This document shows positions 42,991 through 50,590 of a stretch of 64,000 nt of DNA, one piece after another (positions within the stretch are counted from its first letter, which is position 1; each line of letters begins with the position of its first letter). The DNA lies in assembly GCF_001517085.1 (NCBI RefSeq), contig NZ_LRAC01000131.1:27748-91747 (forward strand), read 5' to 3'. Made by a program: the position numbers and the translations under genes. The notes beneath the pieces were generated by a model that saw only the letters and a list, made by a program, of their open reading frames with translations, did not search any database and was not told the DNA's origin. Source of the stretch: Paenibacillus sp. DMB5. GTDB taxonomy: Bacteria > Bacillota > Bacilli > Paenibacillales > Paenibacillaceae.

Positions 42991-44715
42991 GTGGCAAACA
43001 ATGAATCAGCGGTGAAGCCGATCGGCGGACCGCCTAGCGATGTTGAACATATTAAGCTGGAGAGTAACTATCTGCGCGGCGCCCTGGAATCGACGCTGCA
43101 GAACCCGATTACCGGAGGACTGCCGGAGGATGATAACCGGCTGCTGAAATTCCACGGCAGCTACATGCAGGATGACCGGGATTTGCGTGCAGAACGCGAG
43201 CGCTCCAAGCTTGAGCCGGCCTTTCAGTTCATGCTGCGGGTAGTAGCACCTGGGGGCGTGGCTTCGGCAGCGCAGTGGCTGGTAATGGATAAGCTGGCCC
43301 ACCAGTACGGCAATGGTACACTGCGTCTCACGACCCGGCAGGCTTTTCAGATGCACGGCGTGCTGAAATGGAACCTCAAAAAGACAATCAGAACCATTAA
43401 CGATACACTCATGACTACTCTGGCGGCCTGCGGAGATGTCAACCGCAACGTAATGAGCAGCCCGAACCCGTACCAGTCCGAGGTGCATTCCGAGGTCTAC
43501 GAATGGGCACGCAAACTCAGCGATCACCTTGCACCTCGGACTCCGGCCTACCACGAAATCTGGCTGGACGGGGAAAAGGTAGTGGACAGCAAGGCGGATG
43601 TGGAAGTTGAGCCTATTTACGGACCGGTCTATCTGCCGCGCAAATTCAAGATCGGCCTGGCGGTTCCGCCATCCAATGATGTCGATGTTTTCTCCCAGGA
43701 CCTGGGCTTCATCGCGATTCTTGAAGACGGCAAGCTGGCCGGATTCAATGTTACTGTCGGCGGCGGAATGGGGATGACGCACGGGGATACGAATACCTAT
43801 CCGCAGCTTGGCCGGGTAATCGGCTTCGTCCGTCCGGAGCAGATCATTGAGGTTGCCGAGAAGACCGTTACGATTCAGCGCGATTACGGGAACCGTTCTG
43901 TCCGTAAAAATGCCCGGTTCAAATATACGATTGACCGCCACGGGCTGGAATGGTTCAGAGGAGAGCTTCACCACAGGCTGGGCTGGGAGCTGGAAGCGGC
44001 CCGGACCTACCATTTCGATCATAACGGCGACCGTTACGGCTGGGTAAAAGGCTACGACGGCAAATGGAACCTGACCCTCTATATCCAGAGCGGACGGATT
44101 CAGGATCAGGAAGGCTATCCGCTGATGACCGGACTGCGCGAGATTGCCAAGATTCACACCGGCGATTTCCGGCTTACCCCGAACCAGAATCTGATTATCG
44201 GCGGCGTCAGCAGCGCGAAGAAGCGCAGGATCGCCGAGCTGGCCAAGCAATACGGCCTGACCGACGGTGCACATCATTCCGCCCTGCGGCGCAGCGCAAT
44301 GTCCTGTGTGGCGCTGCCGACCTGCGGTCTCGCAATGGCCGAGGCAGAGCGCTATCTTCCGCATCTGCTCGACAAGCTGGAGCCGATTATCGACAAAGCC
44401 GGCCTGCGTGACGAGGAAATTGTCATCCGGATGACGGGCTGCCCTAACGGCTGTGCCCGTCCGGCACTCGGAGAGATTTCCTTTATCGGCAAATCGCCGG
44501 GTAAATACAACATGTATCTGGGAGCCGGCTTCAGCGGCGACCGTCTGAACAAGCTCTATAAGGAAAATATCGGCGAGCAGGAAATTCTGGAGACGCTGGA
44601 GCCGATGATTCACCGCTATGCCAATGAACGGATCAGCGGCGAGCACTTCGGTGACTTTGTCATCCGCAGCGGATACGTATCTGCTGTAACCTCCGGACTT
44701 AACTTTCATGACTGA
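42991..44715 (+). CDS. cysI: Assimilatory sulfite reductase (NADPH) hemoprotein beta subunit
   Basis: A 574-residue enzyme that reduces sulfite to sulfide with six electrons. Two ferredoxin-like/siroheme repeats are seen. The [4Fe-4S]-siroheme cysteines lie in SCVALPTCGLAMAEAE and TGCPNGCARP. Substrate-side residues include LRLTTRQAFQMHGV and DVNRNVM. GTG 42991 has AAGGAG eight bases upstream and follows cysJ by 35 bases. No cysteine-regulation gene is adjacent, so control is not evident. Confidence 0.95.
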   Translation: MANNESAVKPIGGPPSDVEHIKLESNYLRGALESTLQNPITGGLPEDDNRLLKFHGSYMQDDRDLRAERERSKLEPAFQFMLRVVAPGGVASAAQWLVMDKLAHQYGNGTLRLTTRQAFQMHGVLKWNLKKTIRTINDTLMTTLAACGDVNRNVMSSPNPYQSEVHSEVYEWARKLSDHLAPRTPAYHEIWLDGEKVVDSKADVEVEPIYGPVYLPRKFKIGLAVPPSNDVDVFSQDLGFIAILEDGKLAGFNVTVGGGMGMTHGDTNTYPQLGRVIGFVRPEQIIEVAEKTVTIQRDYGNRSVRKNARFKYTIDRHGLEWFRGELHHRLGWELEAARTYHFDHNGDRYGWVKGYDGKWNLTLYIQSGRIQDQEGYPLMTGLREIAKIHTGDFRLTPNQNLIIGGVSSAKKRRIAELAKQYGLTDGAHHSALRRSAMSCVALPTCGLAMAEAERYLPHLLDKLEPIIDKAGLRDEEIVIRMTGCPNGCARPALGEISFIGKSPGKYNMYLGAGFSGDRLNKLYKENIGEQEILETLEPMIHRYANERISGEHFGDFVIRSGYVSAVTSGLNFHD

Positions 44716-44758
44716 TCCGGAGCAATAGAGTTAACCTGTTCTAACTATGGCACCTAAA

Positions 44759-44813
44759 AAGAACCTGTCTTCCCAAGCTGAATTTTTGGCGGGAGGGCAG
44801 GTTCTTTATTTTT
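44759..44813 (+). terminator. Terminator after cysI
   Basis: AAGAACCTGTCTTCCC pairs with GGGAGGGCAGGTTCTT and is followed by TATTTTT. Confidence 0.85.
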
Positions 44814-44860
44814 GCAGCTGTCTTTACTCTGTTAAATATCAAAATTTGTATGGTTGTACT

Positions 44861-44889
44861 ATATCCATCTTCTATAAGCTACATACAAT
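44861..44889 (+). promoter_or_regulatory. SigE/SigK-type sporulation promoter candidate
   Basis: CATACAAT at 44882-44889 matches the SigE -10 (CATACANT) and also the SigK -10 form CATANNNTA. ATA at 44861-44863 lies 18 bases upstream, in the place of the SigE -35. The A+T-rich setting weakens the case. Confidence 0.5.
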
Positions 44890-44919
44890 ATAGTAATACA
44901 AATGAAAGGAATGATAGCC

Positions 44920-45318
44920 GTGCCTACTTTTGACAACGTGCTTGTTACCGGCAACCAGACTATACAGCAGGACCTCCATGTGAACGGAAATGAAACAGTG
45001 CAGGTTAATCTGAACGTCAATGGCAATCAAACGATACAGGGCCATTTGCAGGTTAACGGTAATCAATCTATAGTTAATAGTCTTGTAACCGGAGCCGATG
45101 TAGACGCCGGCGGCAGTCTCTGGTCCAATTACCGGGTGGGGGTGAGCAATCAGCCTGTACTCCCCGCTGGCGGAGCAAGTCTGCAGCAGATCAGATTCTA
45201 CGCTACGGGTGCAGCATCCCAGGCGGGACTGATGCTGAAGGGAACAGACGGGCTGGATTATGTGCTGTTTATTGATGTCAGCAGCGGTACACCAAGCCTG
45301 GCTATACAACCTGCTTAA
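44920..45318 (+). CDS. Hypothetical protein with four 12-residue VxGNxT repeats
   Basis: A 132-residue protein I do not recognise. Residues 9-56 are four consecutive 12-residue units (VTGNQTIQQDLH, VNGNETVQVNLN, VNGNQTIQGHLQ, VNGNQSIVNSLV), a pattern suited to a small beta-solenoid. The remaining 75 residues look like a beta-rich globular domain (DYVLFIDVSSG). There is no signal peptide. GTG 44920 is chosen because AAAGGA lies nine bases upstream; an ATG at 44902 lacks a site. Convergent glycosyltransferase-like genes and a sporulation-type promoter suggest a spore-surface protein, which is an inference. Confidence 0.7.
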   Translation: MPTFDNVLVTGNQTIQQDLHVNGNETVQVNLNVNGNQTIQGHLQVNGNQSIVNSLVTGADVDAGGSLWSNYRVGVSNQPVLPAGGASLQQIRFYATGAASQAGLMLKGTDGLDYVLFIDVSSGTPSLAIQPA

Positions 45319-45337
45319 GCATACAATAAGTCACGGT

Positions 45338-46417
45338 TCACCACTTGGAATCTGCCATTGGAAAAGCACCCGTGTGCTCCAGCGCCTTCTTAACTTCCTC
45401 CAGATAGCGGAACTGATGCTGCAGGTCAGGCTCTAGAAAAGCGCCCTCAGCCCACTCGTTCCAGGCATTGATAAACAGAAATTCGCTTCTGTACAGCTTC
45501 ATAGCGCGTTCAATCTGCCTAGTCAGGTACCAGCCGAATTTACGCGGGGAGGCTCCGATGGCGCTCTGTCCCCGTATGCCCAGCCGCGGTGTATTATCCC
45601 AGTTGACGTATGCGCCAGGGAAAATCGTTTCGCCGTTACGGTGATGGGAGCGGTTCAGGATCGACAGCCAGGCCTGGTCGTAATCGAATACGAGATGCTC
45701 TTGGCCGCTAATATTCATGTAATGCCACAGACGCTGTGTCTCCCCATGGGCAAAAGTGTAATGAGGCTCGAACTCGACGCTTGCCTGGAATCCGCTCTGG
45801 CTGGGAATTTCAAAGCCGCCTAGTGTCCTGACAAAATAAATGCCGTCAAGCCCGTTTTTTACCGCCAGCTCGTTCCACAGCTTCAGCATTTCTTCACACC
45901 GGGGAATTTTCCCCGGTCTGTAAATGATAAATACAGGTTTATTATCAACACGGATATACCGCGCGTCCCGGAAGGCGTTTAATAGCTCATAAAAATGGAT
46001 TTCCCAGTCTGCCTCCTCTCCGTATTCCTGATGAATCAATACATCATGTTCTCCCCCGTCCCATTTACGTGTCCAGGATTCGTTTGCCCAGGATAAGCAG
46101 AATGGAAACTGCGGCTCGCCAGATTTCAGGACCTCCTTAAACGGGCGTTCGAGCAGTGTCTTACCCTTGAACCAGTAATGATAATAGCAGAACCCGTAAA
46201 TTCCGTAAGATCTGGCTACCTTGGCCTGCCAGTTTCTCACAGCAGGATCTGTCAGATCATAGTAATAATGATCAAACGGTTCTTTGGGCTGCTGGTGGCC
46301 GGCATAGAGCGGAACCGCCTTTCTGGTGTTGGTCCACTCCGTGAATCCATTGCCCCACCACCGGTCATTCTCGGGAATACGGTGAAATTGGGGCAGTAAA
46401 TAAGCGATCAGCTTCAA
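45338..46417 (-). CDS. Glycosyltransferase WbsX/GH99-like domain protein
   Basis: A 359-residue protein of the WbsX type. Clear hallmarks are LIAYLLPQFHRIPENDRWWG, GFTEWTNTRKAVPLYAGHQQP, YGIYGFCYYHYWFKGKTLLERP, FCLSWANESWTRKWDG and the end FLFINAWNEWAEGAFLEPD. The fold resembles GH99 glycosidases, but these proteins occur in polysaccharide loci. TTG 46417 has GGAGG eight bases upstream; a start at 46438 lies before that site. It lies 39 bases downstream of the CgeB-like gene in the same operon. Confidence 0.88.
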   Translation of the reverse strand: MKLIAYLLPQFHRIPENDRWWGNGFTEWTNTRKAVPLYAGHQQPKEPFDHYYYDLTDPAVRNWQAKVARSYGIYGFCYYHYWFKGKTLLERPFKEVLKSGEPQFPFCLSWANESWTRKWDGGEHDVLIHQEYGEEADWEIHFYELLNAFRDARYIRVDNKPVFIIYRPGKIPRCEEMLKLWNELAVKNGLDGIYFVRTLGGFEIPSQSGFQASVEFEPHYTFAHGETQRLWHYMNISGQEHLVFDYDQAWLSILNRSHHRNGETIFPGAYVNWDNTPRLGIRGQSAIGASPRKFGWYLTRQIERAMKLYRSEFLFINAWNEWAEGAFLEPDLQHQFRYLEEVKKALEHTGAFPMADSKW

Positions 46418-46456
46418 GTTACCTACCTCCTGCAGCACGCCGTGAATGTTTTTGGA

Positions 46457-47530
46457 TCAGCGGTTAAATATGATATGAAGCAGCTTAGTAGTCATCTGGA
46501 GAAAAGAGTAATCGTAGGTGCTCTTCCATAAAGAGCGGGTTGCAACTGCCCTCTTGGCATCCGCATGAATACTGTAATAATGCAGCTTTTCCAGCAGTTC
46601 TTTGGCAGTATGAAAAGTGACAAGGTCCTCGTCCGGCTTCATATATTCGTATATATTGGGATGCGCCTCGGCAAGCTGGAATGCTCCGCAAGCCGCAATG
46701 TCAAACATGCGGTTCGGCGGACTGCCCCAATGGATGATTATTTCTGCGCCATTGTAATACGGTAGAAGCTCGGTATCCGGCCGCAGCACCGTCAGCTCGG
46801 GATAATCCTCCCAGCCGTTTCCGCAAGCAAACACTTTTCTGAAAGGGAATACATGCTTAATGGTTTCGGCATAGTTTTTACCGGATGTGCTGACATCACC
46901 AAGCAGCAAAAGATCTGATCTGTACGCTTCATCTACAGGACTGGGATTAAACTGGCTCCGGTTGGAGGCAAAGGGTAAATAAAATACCGACCTGCAGCCG
47001 GATTGCTGATAAAAGGGAATATGAAGGCTGTTCTGTGTAAATACATAATCAAACAACAGGGCGAGTTCTGCGGTAGCAACGCTGGTGGACGAGCCATCGG
47101 ATAGCCAGATGGCTTTTTTGACAGAGGCAGCCCGGATGGCATCAAGGTCACTGCCGGAGAGTGGCTCTTCATTTCCCACAACCAGAAGCAGGTCGGGGTT
47201 CAGCTGGTGCAGCGCTGAGGAGAAGCTCTGGAACGCCTTGATGGCAACGAGCTCCTTGGCCAGCAGCCTTAGCTGCTCGGCAATCATTTGTTCAATTTGC
47301 CACAAGGAATCTCCTGTCATGAAGGAAACCATCAGGATACGAATTTGCTTATGTTCAACGAAGCCTGAAATCTGAGGATGATCGCTGTTGGCTTCAACTA
47401 ACCGGTAGTTTTCCAGAGGTATCATTTTTATCGCTTGGACAACTGTATTTGTGATAAATTTTCTGGTTGTAAGATCCAAGCGCACGGTTTTGGGTGGGTG
47501 CTTGATCCGGCGTCTACTTTTTTTGTTCAT
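46457..47530 (-). CDS. CgeB-like glycosyltransferase
   Basis: A 357-residue protein resembling CgeB of the B. subtilis spore-maturation cluster. The GT-B-like C-terminal half has LLLLGDVSTSGKNYAETI, a PYYNGAEIIIHWGSPPNRMFDIAACGAFQLAE stretch with the donor-binding type Glu, and PDEDLVTFHTAKELLEKL. The first 35 residues are basic and carry no signal peptide. ATG 47530 is the likely start though AAAGGAT is about 14 bases away. A SigK-type promoter lies upstream. Likely adds sugar to a spore-surface component, by analogy. Confidence 0.82.
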   Translation of the reverse strand: MNKKSRRRIKHPPKTVRLDLTTRKFITNTVVQAIKMIPLENYRLVEANSDHPQISGFVEHKQIRILMVSFMTGDSLWQIEQMIAEQLRLLAKELVAIKAFQSFSSALHQLNPDLLLVVGNEEPLSGSDLDAIRAASVKKAIWLSDGSSTSVATAELALLFDYVFTQNSLHIPFYQQSGCRSVFYLPFASNRSQFNPSPVDEAYRSDLLLLGDVSTSGKNYAETIKHVFPFRKVFACGNGWEDYPELTVLRPDTELLPYYNGAEIIIHWGSPPNRMFDIAACGAFQLAEAHPNIYEYMKPDEDLVTFHTAKELLEKLHYYSIHADAKRAVATRSLWKSTYDYSFLQMTTKLLHIIFNR

Positions 47531-47569
47531 GAGGTTCTTACAATCCTTTCTGCAGAAGCTGTACTGTCT

Positions 47570-47596
47570 TATGATATGAAAAAACACGAAGTTCGT
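47570..47596 (-). promoter_or_regulatory. SigK-type promoter of the CgeB-WbsX operon
   Basis: On the minus strand AC is followed after 16 bases by CATATCATA, a full match to the SigK pattern AC-N16/17-CATANNNTA. The predicted start is some 30 bases before the CgeB-like ATG. B. subtilis cge genes are SigK-dependent. Confidence 0.6.
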
Positions 47597-47615
47597 AACT
47601 ACTCTAAGATTAAAT

Positions 47616-47644
47616 TTGGATTTTCGGCGGTTTTCTTACATAAT
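47616..47644 (+). promoter_or_regulatory. SigA-type promoter candidate for map
   Basis: TTGGAT (47616-47621), 17 bases, then CATAAT (47639-47644) lies about 80 bases before the map start. Confidence 0.45.
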
Positions 47645-47722
47645 ATATAGAGAGAAGTGTCAAAAACATATTCAAGAGCCATTATAGTGAGTAATGCGTT
47701 CTGTACAGAAGAGGCGATTCAG

Positions 47723-48469
47723 ATGATTATTATGAAGACAATGGAAGAAATCCAAAAAATGTTGGCAGCCGGTCAAATTCTGGCCGAATGCCACCGGCAG
47801 ATTGCCGGAATGATACAGCCCGGTATTACGACGTGGGAAATTGACGAATTTGCCGAGAAGTTCATCCTGTCACAGGGAGCCACTCCGGAGCAAAAAGGCT
47901 ACCACGGCTATCCTTATGCAACCTGTGCTTCTGTGAACGATGTGATCTGCCACGGCTTCCCCAAGAAGGAGCCGCTCAAGGACGGAGATATTGTTACGAT
48001 TGATATGGTCGTTAACCTGAACGGCTGGCTGGCGGATTCGGCCTGGTCCTATGGCGTAGGCAACATTAGCGTGGAGGCGCAGAAGCTTCTGGATACGACC
48101 AAGGAATCGCTGTTCAAAGGCATTGAGCAGGCGGTGGCCGGCAACCGTGTCGGTGATGTGGCCCACGCCATCCAGTCCTATGCCGAGTCGAACGGATTCT
48201 CGGTAGTCCGTGATTTCATCGGCCACGGTATCGGCTCAGAGATGCACGAAAAGCCCGATGTGCCTTCCTACGGTCCGGCCGGCAAAGGCCCGCGTTTGAA
48301 AGAAGGAATGGTATTTACCATAGAGCCGATGCTTAATACCGGAAGCTACCGGACCAGGGTTGATGCTGACGGGTGGACTGCCCGGACCATTGACGGCGGA
48401 CTTTCTGCTCAATATGAGCATACCCTGGCCATTACGCCGCAGGGAACAATCATTCTTACCCAGCTGTGA
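47723..48469 (+). CDS. map: Methionine aminopeptidase, type I
   Basis: A 248-residue metalloprotease that removes the initiator Met from nascent proteins. The five metal ligands can be placed at Asp in VTIDMVVNLNGW, Asp in LADSAWSYGVG, His in FIGHGIGSEMHEKPD, Glu in FTIEPML and Glu in SAQYEHTLAIT; the substrate His lies in DVICHGFP. No N-terminal zinc-finger extension is present (class Ia). ATG 47723 has GAGG about eight bases upstream and gives the usual length; the frame is open to 47657. A stand-alone copy away from the ribosomal cluster, so probably a second map gene. Confidence 0.93.
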   Translation: MIIMKTMEEIQKMLAAGQILAECHRQIAGMIQPGITTWEIDEFAEKFILSQGATPEQKGYHGYPYATCASVNDVICHGFPKKEPLKDGDIVTIDMVVNLNGWLADSAWSYGVGNISVEAQKLLDTTKESLFKGIEQAVAGNRVGDVAHAIQSYAESNGFSVVRDFIGHGIGSEMHEKPDVPSYGPAGKGPRLKEGMVFTIEPMLNTGSYRTRVDADGWTARTIDGGLSAQYEHTLAITPQGTIILTQL

Positions 48470-48483
48470 TATAGAACGGTTAA

Positions 48484-48530
48484 TAACCCGGCCAGCTCGT
48501 CATGATGATATGACGCTGGCCGGGTTTGTT
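48484..48530 (+). terminator. Terminator after map
   Basis: AACCCGGCCAGC pairs perfectly with GCTGGCCGGGTT, followed by TGTT. Confidence 0.8.
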
Positions 48531-48729
48531 GTGAAATATAAGAATTTATATGTTCTATCCTATCAATAATCCTTATATTTCCCGCAGAAACGGTTGTCCC
48601 TTCCCTGAGAACGGCGCAACCGTTTCTACTTGTTTTCATGACTAAATGTGTCGAAATTCACGGCGGTCAGGCGGGAAAATGAATATAATAGGATGAATTT
48701 AAGGCAAACGGGAATAGAGGATCACTTTT

Positions 48730-50166
48730 ATGGCAGCAGACAAGCAGTGCAAAAATCAGCTGGCAGCGCCCAGCGCAGCCCAGTGTATGGATCATTACGG
48801 GTGTATTTATGAGAACAACCATCTGATTACGCTGATGGTGGATCCGGCTGACGGCAGTATCGTGGATGCGAACCGGGCAGCCTGTGCTTTTTACGGCTAC
48901 AGGCTGCGTGATTTCAGGAAGCTGCTCATCACAGATCTGAGTGTGGAGCACGAAGCGGGCATTGATACCGGCAAATTTATGGCCAGTGCACTGCCCGGAG
49001 GGGAATATCAAGGGAATCAGGTCTTTCATGACCAACACCGGCTGGCCTCCGGTCAGCACATTGATGTAGAGATTCACACCGGAACTATGCGGATGCTCGG
49101 GAGGGACTGTATTTATACAGTTATCCATGATATCAGCGAAAGGGTTCGCTCGGAGAAGCGCCTGCGTGAGAGTGAAGAGCGCTACCGGGATCTGGTTGAG
49201 CTGTGCCCGGAGGCGATTCTGGTATACAGCGGCGGCACTATTCTGTTCGCCAACCAGCGGACAGAGAAGTTGTTCGGTATACAGAAGGACGAGCTGCTTG
49301 GCAGGAGTATTGATGATTTTTTTATCGAGGAGCCCCTGAGCAGTTCAGAATACAACAAGCTGAAGGCGATGACAGGCATCAAGGACAGCTTCCGGATCGA
49401 GCAGCGCTTTATTAGGCGGCATGACCGCCGGGTATACGACCTGGATATTTCCGGGGTGCCTGTAATATACAACGAGACTGCAGCCCTGCAGCTGGTATGC
49501 CGTGATATTACGCAGAAGAAAAGGGAGATTGAGCGGGCTGTCCGGCTTCAGGAGCAGCGGCATGCGGTAGGTTTTCCCCTCGAAAGGAAGGCTGTTCTGG
49601 AAAAGCTGTATGTACCGGCGAATACGCTCAGCGGAGACTTTTTTCTTTTTCACAAAATCAATGAGTCTGAGGTGCTTGGCATCATCGGTGATGTAGCCGG
49701 CAAAGGGATATCTGCAGCGCTCAGCATTTCCGCCCTGCGTGTAATGTTTATGGACAGCCTTCACAGCGGGCTTGCGCCAGTGGACATTCTGCAGGATTTG
49801 AACCGCAAAGCAATGGAGCACATGGGTGAGGATTACATTGCCGGCTGCTGCTTCCATCTTGATTTTGGCAGAGGGATTCTGAAGGCGGCCGCGGCAGGGA
49901 TCAATGAGTTCATGTACGTGCCTTGCGGCGCAGACGGAATAAAAATTACTGTGAAGGGCACCCCTCTGGGAATGTTCGGGAGCAGTGAATTTGAACAGAC
50001 GGCCATTGCTTTTCAGGCAGGCGACCGCTTTTGCTTCTATAGCGACGGCATGGAGCTGCTGTTTGACGGCGAAGAGCTCTGCCGGGAATACGACTATCTA
50101 AAGGGTAAGATTACAGGATCGGTGCTGCAGGATGACTGCACATGGCTAAATCTGCATATTACGTAA
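48730..50166 (+). CDS. PAS-PAS-PP2C (SpoIIE/RsbU-type) serine phosphatase
   Basis: A 478-residue soluble protein. Two PAS domains (about 25-140 and 150-270, each ending DISER/DITQKK) sense a signal. The PP2C-type SpoIIE domain follows from about 275, with metal motifs NTLSGDFFLFH, IIGDVAGKGISAALSISALR, FYSDGMELLFDG and the final DDCTWL. Such phosphatases dephosphorylate a STAS anti-anti-sigma protein to release a partner. It starts an operon with an RsbW-like kinase, a chemoreceptor and a STAS protein, so the STAS protein at 52602 is the expected substrate. Confidence 0.9.
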   Translation: MAADKQCKNQLAAPSAAQCMDHYGCIYENNHLITLMVDPADGSIVDANRAACAFYGYRLRDFRKLLITDLSVEHEAGIDTGKFMASALPGGEYQGNQVFHDQHRLASGQHIDVEIHTGTMRMLGRDCIYTVIHDISERVRSEKRLRESEERYRDLVELCPEAILVYSGGTILFANQRTEKLFGIQKDELLGRSIDDFFIEEPLSSSEYNKLKAMTGIKDSFRIEQRFIRRHDRRVYDLDISGVPVIYNETAALQLVCRDITQKKREIERAVRLQEQRHAVGFPLERKAVLEKLYVPANTLSGDFFLFHKINESEVLGIIGDVAGKGISAALSISALRVMFMDSLHSGLAPVDILQDLNRKAMEHMGEDYIAGCCFHLDFGRGILKAAAAGINEFMYVPCGADGIKITVKGTPLGMFGSSEFEQTAIAFQAGDRFCFYSDGMELLFDGEELCREYDYLKGKITGSVLQDDCTWLNLHIT

Positions 50167-50182
50167 GCCAAGGAAGTGAAAT

Positions 50183-50575
50183 ATGGAAACTGTACAAAAG
50201 GAAGTCATGTTCTGCGGTTTGGGAAATCATCAGGTCATCATTGAGGACATTATTCAGGAGCTTGAGCTGGAGCCATATGCGTTTGATATCCGTCTGATTC
50301 TGATGGAAGCAGTCACCAACGCCTACTATCATGGCAACCTCAGCGACTGTACAAAACCGATCACCATCCGTTATCTTCTGTGCGGCGGGCTGCTCAACCT
50401 TCAGGTTGAGGACTCCGGGGACGGGGAGCGCAATCTGCTGATTCCGCAGGAAATCGGCGACGGGGAGATGCTGGAGGATGGGGGGAGAGGGCTATATCTG
50501 ATCCGCTGCTTCTCGGACAGTGTGGAGATGATCCGTAATACGATGTTTATCAGCAAAAACGTATGTGCTCACTAA
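50183..50575 (+). CDS. RsbW-like anti-sigma factor / serine kinase (HATPase)
   Basis: A 130-residue GHKL ATPase. The N-box is LILMEAVTNAYYHGNL, the G1 box VEDSGDGE and the G2 box GGRGLYLIRCFSD. RsbW/SpoIIAB-type proteins either bind a target or phosphorylate a STAS partner. AAGGAAG lies upstream of the ATG, 16 bases after the phosphatase stop. No sigma factor gene follows, so its bound target, if any, is encoded elsewhere or is not a sigma factor. Confidence 0.88.
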   Translation: METVQKEVMFCGLGNHQVIIEDIIQELELEPYAFDIRLILMEAVTNAYYHGNLSDCTKPITIRYLLCGGLLNLQVEDSGDGERNLLIPQEIGDGEMLEDGGRGLYLIRCFSDSVEMIRNTMFISKNVCAH

Positions 50576-50590
50576 AAAGGAGAGAGTGTA

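Noticed and set aside
43006..44709. A 567-codon frame antisense to cysI
   Set aside because: cysI is certain from its siroheme/iron-sulfur motifs, and the antisense frame is a GC-skewed shadow with no family features.
47639..47649. SigK-type -10 (CATAATATA) for map
   Set aside because: The required AC is absent 16-17 bases upstream, while a SigA-type pair with a 17-base spacer fits better.
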